The position numbers were made by a program, and so were the translations under genes. Shown here in pieces: positions 1 through 12,942 of a stretch of 64,000 nucleotides of DNA. Under the pieces are notes generated by a model that saw only the letters and a list, made by a program, of their open reading frames with translations, ran no database searches and had not been told where the DNA came from. Numbering within the stretch: the first letter of the stretch is position 1; every line of letters starts with the position of its first letter. Source of the stretch: Druceiella hillmani (lineage: Eukaryota > Arthropoda > Insecta > Lepidoptera > Hepialidae); NCBI GenBank assembly GCA_039881145.1, contig JAYKKI010000088.1, forward strand, positions 823,501-887,500. The letters run 5' to 3'.

Positions 1-1060
1 ATACCGCTAATCAATTTGATACTGCTGCAGGGAGTACCGAACAATCTAAGTTCCAACAAAGTTGAAGGTTTTCTCGTAGTCTATAAAAGCTAGGCATATT
101 GGTTGCTTATATTTTCCTATATAATCTGTCGCTACTGTCGAGTGTGGGTGTGGATGTAAACATATCACTGAACCTTAAGTGAGTGGTAGATGTATAGAAA
201 TAGTCATTTCTCCAATTTCCTTCATTGTCGTAAAACATGTTCGCCAACAACCATGTTCGCGCATGCTTTAATCTTTGATAATATACCAATAGGCAAATGA
301 CAATCAAGGTAATTTCAATAACACATAACACATAACGTGGAGGATCACAATAGATAACTAAATATTTTAATGCAACGAGACTTTAGAGAATGAGAACTAG
401 TAAGTTTTGAATAGTTCTTCGAGAAGTTCTTTGACTACGTAAGTGAATGTTGAATTTAATAGATTGATTACTGAATAATTAGCAGCAATAAAGAAATATT
501 AATAACTGATTATAATTGTCCGTCTATACCGTTACGGTATCATCAAAATTAGCATTTAATGCAAATAGTTTTAGAGCTATTATTAAAACATTTAAAAAAA
601 TTAACTGGTTAGTTTTAAGATTTTATGAATCTGTAATAACTTTCCTTATAATTTGATTATTTCAGTTAAAAAGGACTAAATTAGTGTTTTAACTGTTTAA
701 TGATGAAATTTACTGTATAAATGTATGTCAAAGTTTGAATTTACCCGGATTCCAATGTTTTTTGTCTGAGCACTTCGTTTTCGGACACATTGTATAAACG
801 AATATGCAAGTACTCAGTTTATTAGAGGTTAGATTAAGAACAATTTAACTGACTCAGTGGTTTTTTTATTATAGGCATGTTTAAGTTGTGAAATATATAT
901 TATTAATATTTTTAGATTTTTAATTAAAAAATATATATTATAAGTTTTTGCATTAAGGGAATATTTTTGTCAATTTTTTATTATCATGAATAAAAGGAAA
1001 CTACATAACCGAATAGAAAGGAATAGAAAAGTTATGTGAATTTGAAAGTATTTTTTGCAT

Positions 1061-1114
1061 ATATAACACTGCATCCATATATAATACTGCATCCATATAT
1101 AACACTGCATCCAT
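1061..1114. repeat. 18-bp tandem repeat, three copies
   Basis: Unit ATATAACACTGCATCCAT repeated three times with one C/T difference. No gene context. Confidence 0.9.
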
Positions 1115-1713
1115 ATTTAATCAAACTGAGGAACCATGAAAGACTTTTTCAACTGGAACGTTTCAACTGGGAAATTTAATTTTCAATATTTCTTTAGAAG
1201 TTAACTTCTCGTTTATACAGCATAAAATGAAGATAGTTTTTTGCTATTTTCGTATAGAAATTTAATTAGATTTTCTAACATAGATTACAACAATTATTTT
1301 ACTTCTATAAGAAAATTATGATAAATGGCTTGACAGTGATAATATCAGACGTTGTTTACAGTTTATCCAGCTTTAAATGATTACTACTAAATGTAATGGA
1401 CACAAACCCAAATGGCTAGTTCAAGTGGTTATGTCTACGGACGGAGTTGAAACCTTTATTTGTGCGGCCGCCTGTTAAGACTATATTGTATTTTTACGAG
1501 TGCAAGATGCATTGCGGGGTTGGTAACATATTTATTTATTAATATGTAAACTAATTTGATAGAAGCAAAGAAGAAGTGGGTAAACATTTTAAGCGTGCGA
1601 TTTTAGGTGACAATGTTCTCTAGTTTCATTTATAAAACTGAACATACTACTCCTTTTTTTTTAGTGACTTAGAACTATTTAATAGCAGATTTAGTTTAAT
1701 AACAACGACAATT

Positions 1714-1915
1714 AAATGAACTAAATTATGAAACATGTATATTGCATTGACATGAAATGAACTAAACTATGAAACATGTATATTGCATTGACATAAAATG
1801 AACTAAATTATGAAACATGTATATTGCATTGACATGAAATGAACTAAATTATGAAACATGTATTTTGCATTGACATGAAATGAACTAAATTATGAAATAT
1901 GTATATTACATTGCA
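1714..1915. repeat. 41-bp tandem repeat, about five copies
   Basis: Unit starts AAATGAACTAAATTATGAAA and ends TGTATATTGCATTGACATG; copies start at 1714, 1755, 1796, 1837 and 1878 with a few substitutions. Confidence 0.92.
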
Positions 1916-2937
1916 TACTATCACCTGCATAGGAAAACAATTAAATATGATTAGCACAGATTAGCAGGTCGAACTGAACAAAATCAATCTATGCACAATT
2001 GGCTATAGCCGCTGAATATTGTAGACAACCAGGATTGTAGACAAACCAGGAACATAACTCTTAGCATAATGTCATGGGGAACAACAAAACGGTCAAATGT
2101 GAGTTTCATTTTGGGAAAGACCTAAGTCCAGCAGTCATGACAAAAACTCAAAAACCGCGCAGCGACCAGTCTCATTACTTTATGGATAAACGTAAAGCAG
2201 GAAAACTTTATTTTAAAATTTTAAGGTAACTTTGTCACTTCTTTTCGTTTCCAGCGTCAGCTGTGGGATATTGGATGAGTCTAATAAATAAATTATTGCA
2301 ACATTTTACATTGTTGCTAAGGTGGCTAAATTGTATATATTTCTGAAAAATCTGTCGTACTTATAAACATTTAAGAGTAAATGGTATTTCTATTAAACTA
2401 TTTACAAATATCAATTTGTCACACTTTTGTTTTTCACTTTGTATTGCCCACTACACTATAAATTTGAACACAACTGAGGTCTTTTCAATCAACTTTTACA
2501 ATTACGGACTTTGGAAACTTTTATTAAAAATTTTATTATTTCTGATAAGAAACTAAATATTCACTGAGACACCAAATGACAGAACACAAATGACGAATAT
2601 CAAAATAAGATTCATAATGGTAAAGTACAATGAAAGGACCTCTAGTTGCAGCGTGAGTGTGGAAAATATGTTTCAGTTTAAATTTTTTTTTCAAAGTGTC
2701 GCATTAATTTTTATTAATGGTTTTAATAGTGCTGTAAGTAATTAAAAATAGCAAAGTTATATATTTTTTAAGAATTGTTACTTTAAGGACATATTTACGA
2801 AATACCACAACTCAAGTATGGGTATTTACCAGTCGTAAACTCATTAATACGCCCGTGGAATAAAGCCACTTGTCGATGTGCAACAATTTTAAAGTCCATT
2901 CGCCGTATTTTGAATTCTTAGACGATCATTATATGCT

Positions 2938-3055
2938 CAATCGTATTGAAGAAGTACTGACGGACTGATGAAAGATTGATCATCTAATGGTAAAAATTCC
3001 TTCAGTCTGTCAATTATTACAATTAAATGATCAATCTGTCAGAATTTCTTCGACA
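2938..3055. repeat. Imperfect inverted repeat of about 45-bp arms
   Basis: Left TTGAAGAAGTACTGACGGAC...AGATTGATCATCTAAT pairs with right ATGATCAATCTGTCAGAATT...CTTCGA. Possibly an eroded foldback element. Confidence 0.6.
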
Positions 3056-3389
3056 TGAGTGAGCGTCTAATGGTCGCCTTACATTATATTGTAACTAAAA
3101 TGAAAACATGTGTTTTATATATGTCGGTAACCAGTTTCATTTATTTTATTATATTAAAATTACATCGATACAAAAATAACAAATATTATTAATATTTGTA
3201 ATGTTATTAATAAACACAAAACATAACTCTCTAATACCTTTAAAAGCTTTTATTTCCTCTGTCCTTTCCAAAATGCGTTTAGTCTAGAAGTAAAGGCGAG
3301 TCTGTGGTAAACTAACATGTGCTGTAATACAATTACATAAGGTTTGTAGTGTAAATTGCAAAAAGAATATGCTATACATATTTATAAAT

Positions 3390-3915
3390 TTTGTGGATTT
3401 TGACTGCATCCAAATTTTGTATGATGAGCTCCGAGCAGCCAAATTCACTCTTTGAGAAACACTCCCAGATATTCACTTCTCCAGGGTGTTGGATGGTGCA
3501 CTGAATAAAATTAATACTACTTGGTAATAAGGTAGGTTTCACCAACAGCAGAAAGTAGCTTCATCTGAGAAAATCACTCTTGACCAATCGCAATCTTTGT
3601 TCTTGCTTGTCTAGTTTAGGTATGGGTTGTGCTAAGCAGGGATTTCGAGTTTGTAAGACGGTATGACAATCTTGCTTCGTGCAAATGTCGCTTGACCATT
3701 TTGAAATTAACGTCAATTCCCTTCTTGGCAAGTTTGACCTTGGATTCACGCAGGTGCAGAGTGGGAGAACTCTTAAACAAATACACAATCAGTTTGTTGT
3801 GTTTGCTGGACGTCGCTCTCGTTTTTCCCCGTTTAATCAGGAAGGTCATCAACGTTTTTGCCTGTATGTACCACATCAGCCATTTCTCAATGAACTTCTT
3901 TGACTTTTAAATCAT
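3390..3915 (-). pseudogene. Tc1-type transposase relic
   Basis: Minus-strand frames give consecutive Tc1 transposase blocks. The Pro/Arg linker and second helix-turn-helix read KVKLAKKGIDVNFKMVKRHL, then HEARLSYRL; after a stop and a frame change come DWSRVIFSDEATF (first catalytic Asp) and VNIWECFSKSEFG, then IIQNLDAVKIHKIYK. The second Asp and the final Glu are missing, so about half of a transposase of 340 residues remains, interrupted by a stop and frameshifts. The terminal inverted repeats were not located. Confidence 0.8.
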
Positions 3916-4989
3916 TTTGGCTGCATGCATTTGCATGCGACGGTTTTGGTCCTTTTGTACGCATATACTCGCGCTTTTGTACGAAATACTGGAAGAGAGA
4001 TAGGATAGCACTGGAAGAAAGACAGAAAAACCTTTTATTTTACTATTAAAACCTCGCCTCATTTCATGTGAAATAGACTGTACTTATATAGCTTTGTATA
4101 TCTTTTATTTCTTTTTCCTATGTACAGTTGGAAAGTCACGAATCGTAGAATTTAATGACCCACAAATAAAACAAAGCGGCTAATGATAAATATCTAAGTT
4201 TTGAGATATAAAAAAAACATATCATTAGACAAATTGCATAGTTCAATTCATAATGAAATAAGTTTCAACTTTCCACTTTTTCTCTTAAGTACCTTGTTGT
4301 CAAACCACCACCTGGGTTAGCTCACAGCCCCACAGGAATCTCGTAACAATATATATACAATTTATTTGATTCTTTATGCTATATTCTCCAATAGAAAGAA
4401 CATAGTCATTAATACTTAATGCCATTAGTCCAATGTTGTACCGCTATGTTATATTACTAAAAGAATAAAGATTCAAAGGAAATTAACGCCATCAATTCCT
4501 AGTTTTATAAATTTTACTATAATTTGTCGAAAACAAAAAATGGTAAAAATTTAACAAAATAGATTGAGTGATATTGGATATTCCAAATAGAAATATTTGA
4601 TTATAAAAAAGATGAAAAAGTTCCAAGTCAAATTTTATAAAAAGTTGTAGTTCCCCATTTCGAGTTGCAGTGATGTTGCCGCTATGCCTCTTTCAATTCA
4701 TTTTTTATAGAATTTCTATAATACATTAATACAATGAATAAACATGCAATTTTAATGAAGTTTAATGTCCATATGAAAACAACAAGCACATTATAAGCAC
4801 AAGCATTTTCTGATGCAACCTTTCCATACTAGAAATATCAATCTCGAATGCTAGTCCCATCAATGTAAGACGATAATAGAACTAATGCTGGTCTAGCATC
4901 AAAGTACGACGTTACAGTTAAAACATTTTTCAGCCATTGTCAAAATAAACAAGCTCAGCAAAATAGTGAGCTGAACAAACTTCAGTGGG
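3916..4989. other. No gene recognised
   Basis: AT-rich, between the Tc1 relic and the 38-bp minisatellite. Nothing supported. Confidence 0.55.
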
Positions 4990-5449
4990 AAAAATGAATA
5001 GCGGTACACATCACCATGAGAATCTACAAAAATGAATAGCGGTACACATCACCATGAGAATCTACAAAAATGAATAGCGGTACACATCGCCATGAGAATC
5101 TACAAAAATGAATAGCGGTACACATCACCATGAGAATCTACAAAAATGAATAGCGGTACACATCACCATGAGAATCTACAAAAATGAATAGCGGTACACA
5201 TCACCATGAGAATCTACAAAAATGAATAGCGGTACACATCACCATGAGAATCTACAAAAATGAATAGCGGTACACATCACCATGAGAATCTACAAAAATG
5301 AATAGCGGTACACATCACCATGAGAATCTACAAAAATGAATAGCGGTACACATCACCATGAGAATCTACAAAAATGAATAGCGGTACACATCACCATGAG
5401 AATCTACAAAAATGAATAGCGGTACACATCACCATGAGAATCTACAAAA
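4990..5449. repeat. 38-bp minisatellite, twelve copies
   Basis: Unit AAAAATGAATAGCGGTACAC followed by ATCACCATGAGAATCTAC, twelve head-to-tail copies; only one substitution (CATCGCC in copy 3) was seen. It lies about 135 bp downstream of the stop of the serine-protease-like gene. The homogeneity suggests recent expansion. Confidence 0.95.
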
Positions 5450-5583
5450 AAATTGTTTAATTTATGGGTTTTTTACAACACTCATCTTCATAAAACTGTT
5501 ATGTGTGAATTTACCTACTGCTCTCAGTACTACGCAACTAAGATCTATACTTTAATAAAAATATCCATGTAAAATTCTCTTTG

Positions 5584-6068
5584 TCAAAGTAAAAAATCAC
5601 TCTTGTGCAAAGCTGGGGTGAGTGCGTCCCATTGGGAATACCATTTAATTTGATTTCTATCGCAACCATGACCACATAGGTCCGGATGGTGTCTGAATGT
5701 ATGAAGGTGAGCCTTATTAAATACCATCTTAGCTATATGCTCTCCGCAAACAAGAAGACCATTCCAAAAGTGAGTGTTGTCAAAAATGGCAATGCCCACA
5801 GGGTATTTTTGACTTTCAGACGTTGTGCCCCAAGAAGCGATACCCATTACCATTGGTGGTTCCTTCCGGAAAAGAGCAACTCCCTCTGCACCGAGATATG
5901 AACTGCATTTTGGATCATTTTTGGTTGCCTCTTCAGACGTGCAGGAATGGTAACAAGGCCGGTCGTACTCCACAGAAAAAGCTGGCGGGTATAGTTTACT
6001 GCATACGTCTCCAACGACCACTGGTAATGTTTTTAGTTTATATTTTTCAGGTTTTTGATAGATATAGT
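5584..6068 (-). CDS. Serine protease homologue, C-terminal exon
   Basis: C-terminal half of a trypsin-family (S1) domain, probably secreted. Visible landmarks are LKTLPVVVGDVC, a Cys-rich stretch, MGIASWGTT (the GI.SWG strand) and YPVGIAIFDNTHFW (the Pro-Gly-Val-Tyr region). The catalytic GDSGG motif is replaced by GAEGVAL, so the nucleophilic Ser is absent. That is characteristic of non-catalytic serine protease homologues. An extra Cys/His-rich tail of about 50 residues follows the usual end of the domain. The start uses acceptor GAAG|AC at 6068, which fits the phase of the upstream exon (G|AC); the more conventional CAG|GA four bases earlier would break it. TGA at 5584-5586; ATTAAA follows at 5551-5556. 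Could also be a decaying gene. Confidence 0.72.
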
Positions 6069-6810
6069 CTTCCTGCAAATGAAATATTTCATAGAGAAAA
6101 TGGAATATTCTAATAACATTTTGAAATCTGTTTAAAAATAGAGCTCCATGCTGGGTTGGAATAGATGGGATTATGGATTCACTACTGGACAAAGACAGGC
6201 CATATTGTAAGAGTGCCTGTTCAGGATACTATAGTTGACTATGGTCAACGGCCCTAATTTTAACCAGAATTACACTAATTTTATGTAGAGAATAATTTTG
6301 TTTGTTGTGTAGCGTGTGCTTATCCAGTGAACATGAAACTTTACGGCGTGCAGATGAATATAAGATATATAAAATCTGGTTAGAGCATGTGAATAATGAG
6401 CAATATAAGTGAAGGTAGTTGAAGTATTCTGATTGCAATTTTGTTAAACTTTTAACCACTATAGCTACATTAAAATAATGAATGATAACATTGTAGATAA
6501 TATGACAATCTGCAAAAGTTCGACACAGCATATTGCTAATTATTACAAATTTCTTGTTTCTATTGCAAAATTATACCATCAAAATGTTTTTCAATTAAAC
6601 AAAATAAACCGACGTGGCTTCATCAAAATAATGTATTAGAGAATTGTACATGACAATAGAATCTAAAACATTCAAGGATGTACATGATTAAATACTGCTG
6701 ATAGTTACAAGCATTTTTATGCTGCAAGATTGAACCGTATAATTCAGAACTCAGCTAAAAACAGAACACGTTAGTAAACCTTTGAGAATTTTTTTTAATA
6801 AAAAAGATTT

Positions 6811-6940
6811 TCACAATTAAATGAAACTACGTGAGGTAAAGAAATTAAAGAAAGTAGAAATAATACTACATCACGTAGTTTCATTTAATTGTGAATAATG
6901 AATTGCTACAAAATTAACGCCAAATATATTCAATATTTAA
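6811..6940. mobile_element. Foldback element, copy A
   Basis: 24-bp perfect inverted ends TCACAATTAAATGAAACTAC... at 6811-6834 and 6871-6894 enclose 36 bp. The sequence beyond the right arm (AATAATGAATTGCTACAAAA to about 6940, including CCAAATATATTCAATA) is shared with copies B and C, so the element extends past the palindrome. No coding capacity. Confidence 0.85.
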
Positions 6941-8439
6941 AAAAGATTTTGTCATAACTACAAATAATTATAGAAAAAAGTGATTTTCAGAAAATTATTA
7001 ATATTTTAAATTAAAAATTATTTAATATCTATATTAACTGAATATGAAAATACATACAGTTATTTTTTATATTAATTATATACCATGGAAAAATACATCT
7101 GTGAGCATTTAGCGTTTTGTTCTATAATCATTTTATAGAATAACAAGACGATAGTTATTATGACGAGAGTAAAGATTACATGAGAAAAAGTGCAAAAAAC
7201 AATCACACTTGAGTTTAAAGTCTTTGTTTAACTCGAATCTATACAAAAATGTTTAATTTTTGTACCGCTGGCCAAATACAGAAAAACATTAATTTAATGT
7301 TGCAGCCTCCTTTACAAAAATGTATAACTTACAACATGTGGATGTGACACTCACATGTACTGATATACAAAAACCAGCTCCAAGTGAAAAAACTTTAACA
7401 CTTTCACTACCAACTTATTACGAATGTGGCTTGGAAAAATCTGATATTGTTTTTCATGTTAATTTAAAGTGTTATGGTTTACAATTAATACTGAACCATT
7501 GTACTATTTTCATGCAAAATTATTTGGAAAATGATGAAATAAAAATCCCAGACTAGTGCGGGCCTGGCACACACAATGAAAGTTCCATTCCTGACGTCAT
7601 CTATACCACTTTGAAATGTTTATTAAAATATTATTCATGAATTTTAATAAAAGACATTTCATTTGTTTCAAATTACCCTATTACCCTGTCATCAAATAGC
7701 ACAGTGTATCATATAGGAACCTCTCTCACTTTCAACTTAAAATTAACTTAAGAGTCTTTCTAAAAAGTGTTCCTAAAGGAGTCATAATAATCAATAATAT
7801 CCTAAAAGCATACAAAATGGCAAATATTGTTTACTGTTCCAGCCATTTCCATCCAAATTGTCTCAGGACCACTCCTGACCGACCCTCATTTGTATTATTG
7901 TATTATTTCCCTATTAGCGTCCCATATCTACAGTCTCAGTGCTTCCACCCAACATGGTTAAAGACTGTACCTCCTCAATGAATCGTTTAGGATCTCCATC
8001 TTTTCAAGAATGCACTTTGCGACCGCTCTAAACGACTCAAAGATCGGTTCATTCTCAACCAAGTCTCAGTGACTAGGTCTATAGACCAGGTCTATCTAAA
8101 CACATTTCATAGTGCTAAAAAGCGTCTAGGTTTTTTTTACTGTTTTCAAGCTCATGCAACATATTTTGCACCCAAGTTTTCCTTTGTCATTTTTTTCCAT
8201 TGTTTTGCAGTTTTGTGTTATATCGTAGACTTGTTTGCAGATCTTTGACTGCACACAATAGTGACCTTATCATCACGCTTTTCAAGTAGCAAGTCACTGA
8301 TGACTGAAAGGCTATAGTTGTATAGATTTATTTTTTACTTGACCGGAATATATTTTGTGCATTTTGTATGAATTTATTAATAGTAGCTAGAAGGCAACTG
8401 GAATGGCTAGTTTACGATACCATCGAAGAGTTTTTCTCT
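6941..8439. other. Intronic DNA, nothing recognised
   Basis: Inside the serine-protease-like gene. A patch at about 7850-8100 is less AT-rich than its surroundings but gives no readable protein on either strand. Confidence 0.5.
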
Positions 8440-9125
8440 TACAAGGATAAAGGGCAAGAATTGTATTTTGTTTTCATTTTAAGGTTTTCGGGGAACCGAC
8501 CATGATTATTTGCTATTGCTATTATGCTATCTACATATTCTGTTGTGATATACATCACTAGCCATTGTTGGTTCCATTTCCCTAATGGACATGCCTTTAC
8601 AAAACTGTGACATATTCTCACCTTTCTTCTGAACAATTTCCTCTGGATTTTCTTATAGATTTTTTTGTAACATCCCAAAGCAGTATATATTATAATCTAA
8701 AAGTCATCTTGCCAAGCCAAAACTATTGTAATAATTGTCTATATATATGGAATGGCAGTTATATAGTTTTTCTTTTAGTAATTGCCTGATTACTTTTTCT
8801 GCGTGTCCCTTTCTTGAAACATCACTATCTTGGCTCCCGATATACATGCACAATTTCAGAATAAGACCATCAGATTCAGTTAACATTTTGAGTTTTAGAG
8901 AAATCTCAATCGACCTCTCTATGGAATCATGCTCTCATCCAAGGCAACTCTTTCACTGGGTAATAACATCCATCTATTTTGATATTAAAATAATTGACAT
9001 CACCTGCATTTTACATGAAGGCTCTTCACTATGTGTCTTTGAAATGAAATACAGACATTCTCATTATTAGCAGAAATCTATTTCTACTCGTTTGCTCTCT
9101 GAAAATTGATAATGAAATAATCGGT
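8440..9125 (-). pseudogene. piggyBac-like transposase relic A
   Basis: Reading the minus strand across frame changes gives the core of a piggyBac (DDE_Tnp_1_7) transposase: SRNRFLLIMR, a decayed YYPVKELPW..S (the family DESM region), MLTESDGLILKLCMYIGSQD, KVIRQLLKEKLYN, then IYIDNYYNSFGLA (second catalytic Asp) and the later YISTEY..SIIAIANN region. There are several stops. It lies in an intron of the serine-protease-like gene. The 9131-9322 stretch upstream is open in one frame and may be an older part of the same element, but I do not recognise it. Confidence 0.82.
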
Positions 9126-9322
9126 TCTTTTTATATAATCCTTTTTAATAATCCTACAGTCGTGGATGTTATATAATACCCATGTGAAACATCAAAGCTA
9201 AGTATACTTTTAATTCTGGAATAGTCAGTTACTTCCAAGACGTTATCCTTGAGTGTTCTGATACACCACCTTCTAGAAATAATTTCAAACTGGGTTTTCA
9301 TCTCTTTACCAATTACGGACAA

Positions 9323-10734
9323 AAATTTTTATTCAAAAGAGAAGTTGAAATAATTTAAAGGAGTGGATCCAGGATTTCCAAAAAACACAATTAGTTTCGT
9401 GAAATTAATAATTTTCATCCTGCATGTAGTCGTCAATAAAGATCTCCTCCAAATGATTCATTTATTAACGGTTCGTTTATATGTGATTGTTCACATTCAT
9501 GCTAACTAAAACAATGCGACGTTATATTTAGAATTGATGTGTGAAAACGTTAGCTTTCCCTCTTCTTCATCCTCGTCATTCTCTTCATCTTCAGGATAAA
9601 AGGCTAAGCACTGCCATCGTCCGCATGTTACTGGTCTTATATATTACTATAGGTAAGGTTATTATTTATTCTTTTTTTTCGCTATTTAGGCAATTGAAGG
9701 ACCCTCGAAACTTGAAACGTAATATCATCGCATTCAAGCGCAGTGGCAAATTTATAACAGTACGCGTAGCGCAGAACCAGCCGCATATCAAGTTACAAAA
9801 AAATTAATTACACCAGTTCTAGCACGTACGTACCTGTCACCATGTATTCCCCCACACCCTACACATATTCAAGGTAAGCAGCGAATGGTTAACGCATTGT
9901 TCAACAGACTTCATTCACGTGCTGATTTTGGACCATAGATCATGCTATAAAATTAATAGAAAGTATACCTTGGTGATGTCAGGCAATTGCTAATAGTGGC
10001 AACAACTGGACAACTTATTATTAGTGAAGTTTCATAGTTTATCAAGAGTTAAGGCATCGTTCGACAGACTTGATTTATATGCTGGTTTTTAATTATAGAT
10101 TGTACTATAAAATTAATAGAAAGTATTCCTCGGTGATGTCAGGCAATTGCCAATATTGGCAACAACTGGACCATTTATCATTAGTAAAGTTTCATAGTTT
10201 ATCATATAGTATTTGGTATTTTCTTTTCAATATTTTATCATAAATAGTTTTCGAGTTTTGCCATGTACCCTCCGTCAAACAGAGGGTGAGTAGAAGAATA
10301 GTAAGTCTTGCCTAAAGGTAACCCCGAAAACAGATTTTATGGTCTATGTGGGTGTCCAATTAACTTATTTATGGTTTAAATAATTAAGGTTTAAATATTA
10401 CCTTATAATATATTTAATTTATTTATGGTTTAAATATTACCTTATAATGAGAAAAATATTGATGTCTGTCAAAATTATTGACATACTCAATAATACATCT
10501 AACAATTTGGTGCCACGTGCAATAAGCAAATTAATAGAAATTTCCATAGAAATGTTTGTCTCATCTGTTTGATATCTCTAGCTTCATTACACTTTAAGTA
10601 ATTGTATTGAAAATATCATCCTGCCTGATTGAATGCTACAGCATTGAGCTCTACTAAAATGTTTGACAAAAAAGGATAAACCACACAAGGAAATCTTCAA
10701 AGAATGATATTATGGGAAATAATGAAATGCATAT
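9323..10734. other. Intronic DNA with a duplication only
   Basis: Holds the 157-bp duplication. The plus-strand frame 9541-9807 has no recognisable family and lacks an initiation context that I can judge. Confidence 0.5.
9888..10203. repeat. 157-bp tandem duplication
   Basis: Two copies, 9888-10044 and 10045-10203, share CTATAAAATTAATAGAAAGT, GGTGATGTCAGGCAATTGC, GGCAACAACTGGAC and GAAGTTTCATAGTTTATCA-like blocks at about 85%. No coding signal recognised. Confidence 0.85.
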
Positions 10735-11095
10735 GAAACAGAATGATTCAGAGTCAAAACAGAAGTCCATGCAGAGAATGAAATAGGGCACAAAACTAGT
10801 AAAGATATTCAAGTGAAAAAATCGGCTTCAATGTCACTCTTTTTTTGGAACTGTGGGAATAATTATAGCTCATTATTTACCAAAAAATTCTGTGATGATG
10901 TTATTGTGGAAAACAGAAAACAAATTTTATTTTCCCATGGCGGGTTCACACAGCAGAGTCACACGTCACAAATTGTAAAACTGGCCTTAAGGCAGATGAT
11001 CTCTGAAGAAATTAACCATCCATCTTAGAGTATGGGTCTAGATTCCAGTAATTACCTTCTAGTCCTAACCTGAAGAAAGCTTTAAGGAAAAGTAG
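10735..11095 (+). pseudogene. mariner transposase relic A
   Basis: Plus-strand frames match the middle of a mariner transposase in order: NDSESKQKSMQRM (family YDPESKQQSMEWR), GTKLVKIFK, SASMSLFFWNCG (family AGKVM.TVFWD..G), RKQILFSHGGFTQQSHTS (family K..L.HDNAP.HTS), then LDSSNYLLVLT and RKL (family LAPSDYHLFP.LKK). Two stops and frame changes are present. It sits in the same intron as piggyBac relic A. Confidence 0.68.
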
Positions 11096-11488
11096 TCTTG
11101 AAAATGAGAATGAAAGGAAGATAGTGGTCAAAGAGCATTCTGCAAAGAATTCCTTCACTCGAGTGGGTCTCGCTCAGCAAGCAATGTGGCTGCCAACTCG
11201 ACGTGGCCGAGGCTAAGGCACTTTCCCCTAATTTAAATTTGCATTTTTAGATTTTTTTCCATTCTCATTATTTAGCATTTATTTGAGACAGTGCTTAACT
11301 CTCACTTTCAAAAACAATGCTCAATTAACTCACTTTCAAAAACAGTGTTTAATCCCCGCTTTTAAAAACAATGCAAATACACATTTCTGTACACTTAAAG
11401 AAATACCAACACAAAAAATGTATATTTCAAACTATTGATGATAATTTAATCATGTCGCATTGAAAAAAGACTATCATCTTGAACTCAC

Positions 11489-11730
11489 CTGATACATTGC
11501 ATAGCCCACTGCAAGGTATTCGACACCGTTTTGCAAAATTCGGATCCTCCTGCCATTTAATATCTGAGTGATTGTAGAATTCAACTGCTGTCCAATTATT
11601 CTCGTTTCTGTGTGTTACAATAATGGCTAGATCATTATAGCTCTGCTTCGTAGTTTTGATGGGCAGATAATACACAGCTACATTCGCCTCCATATCGTCT
11701 CGTTTGACCATCAAATAGTTAGGAGTCGCT
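11489..11730 (-). CDS. Serine protease homologue, middle exon
   Basis: Reads ATPNYLMVKRDDMEANVAVY, then KQSYNDLAIIVTHR and RCRIPCSGLCNVS. The YNDLAII segment matches the S1 block holding the triad Asp (NDIALL). Acceptor TTTTAG at 11731-11732; donor TCAG|GTGAGT. The exon needs two bases of a codon from upstream, which the 12943-13088 exon (ending in phase 0) cannot supply. A further exon should therefore lie between them; it would carry the triad His, and I could not identify it. Downstream phase agrees with the 5584-6068 exon. Confidence 0.68.
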
Positions 11731-12271
11731 CTAAAATGTTTATCGATTTAAGCCTCCAATTTTTATACATTTTTGGGAAATTTATTCAATCAAAACATCA
11801 TACAAGAAATATTTCATAAACAATGCACAACTTGGCAACACTGCAGAGCAGATGATAATATCTCAGTGAGAAATGATGTCATTTGGAGTTTAGCATTTTG
11901 TTTGTAACTTAATTTCTGCCAAGTGATAAAAATGCTCCATAATGCTAATTGTGATGATGAAAGACTAGTATTTCATTAAAGAAGTTCCTTTTACAGGTTA
12001 TGTTCTTATATTCTGTTAGTGTAATGATGTGCATAAAAAACTAAAGGGATGTTTAAAAAAAAGTCAACCTGCATTTTTGACTGTGGATTTCATACTACCC
12101 CAATAATCCATGTGAATAAAGCCATAAGAAAAACTGACCAATTATGTGTAAGAACACAAATAAAGCAAGATTCTATTGTTGTCTAAATGCCCTAGGTTTA
12201 CATTTTGTTAAAGAAAATTAATCAAAATTATTGTTATCAAAAGTTCTAACCAAATTTAGAATTTTTTTTCA

Positions 12272-12281
12272 CACACACACA
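12272..12281. repeat. Short CA microsatellite
   Basis: Run of about five CA units next to a T-run, in the intron of the serine-protease-like gene. Confidence 0.6.
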
Positions 12282-12942
12282 GTTCACAGCTGAAAAATTG
12301 AAATGGTTCATAAGCGAGGCATAAAAATAATAATGAATATAGATATTCCACGATTCCAAGCAAACACATTATTCAAAGCAGGTATCATGGGGTTGCTTGG
12401 TAGTTCACAATTGATTACTAGATGATATATATCCAAATTACTGTGTATTTGTATTTGAATTGTATTGAATTGCTATGTGAGTATGTTGTCTTATTTGTTA
12501 CTGTTTTATAACCGTTTGTCATATGTTCTTCTATTTGACTTGTGATTAATTTTATCGACTTGTGATTAATTATACCAATTGAATTATACATCACTGGACT
12601 TATCAAATTATACTCCAAAAAAATTTTAATTCCACTGAATAACAGTGTCAATCAAACATTTTTTTTCATATTGCTTTTTACATATTAATTAAGATCTTTA
12701 TCTGAACTAATTAAACTGAACTACTGTAATACATAGATTTAAAATTGTAGAAACGTAAAATTGTGACAGACAAGATGACGGATGGACAGGGAACATTAAA
12801 TATATAGTACTTCTTGTTTTCATGTTAGCTTCGGTATTACCATTATTATAAAACAAGAAAATGTTGTATTTTTAAAAAAATACAACTTTATTTCAATTAT
12901 GGTTTATAATAAACAAAAAAAATTTTTATGATTACTACTTAC

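Larger units (their letters stand above)
1..3389. other. No gene recognised
   Basis: AT-rich DNA with only the two short tandem repeats and one imperfect palindrome listed separately. Small frames such as 107-331 show no family resemblance. Confidence 0.6.

Noticed and set aside
4990..5449. CRISPR-like array
   Set aside because: 38-bp units follow each other without spacers; a minisatellite.
11814..11840. Possible missing serine protease exon, reading CCQVVHCL after a good TTCTCTGCAG-like acceptor
   Set aside because: It resembles the TAAHC motif and fits the incoming phase, but runs into TGA at once and has no donor giving the phase needed by the next exon.
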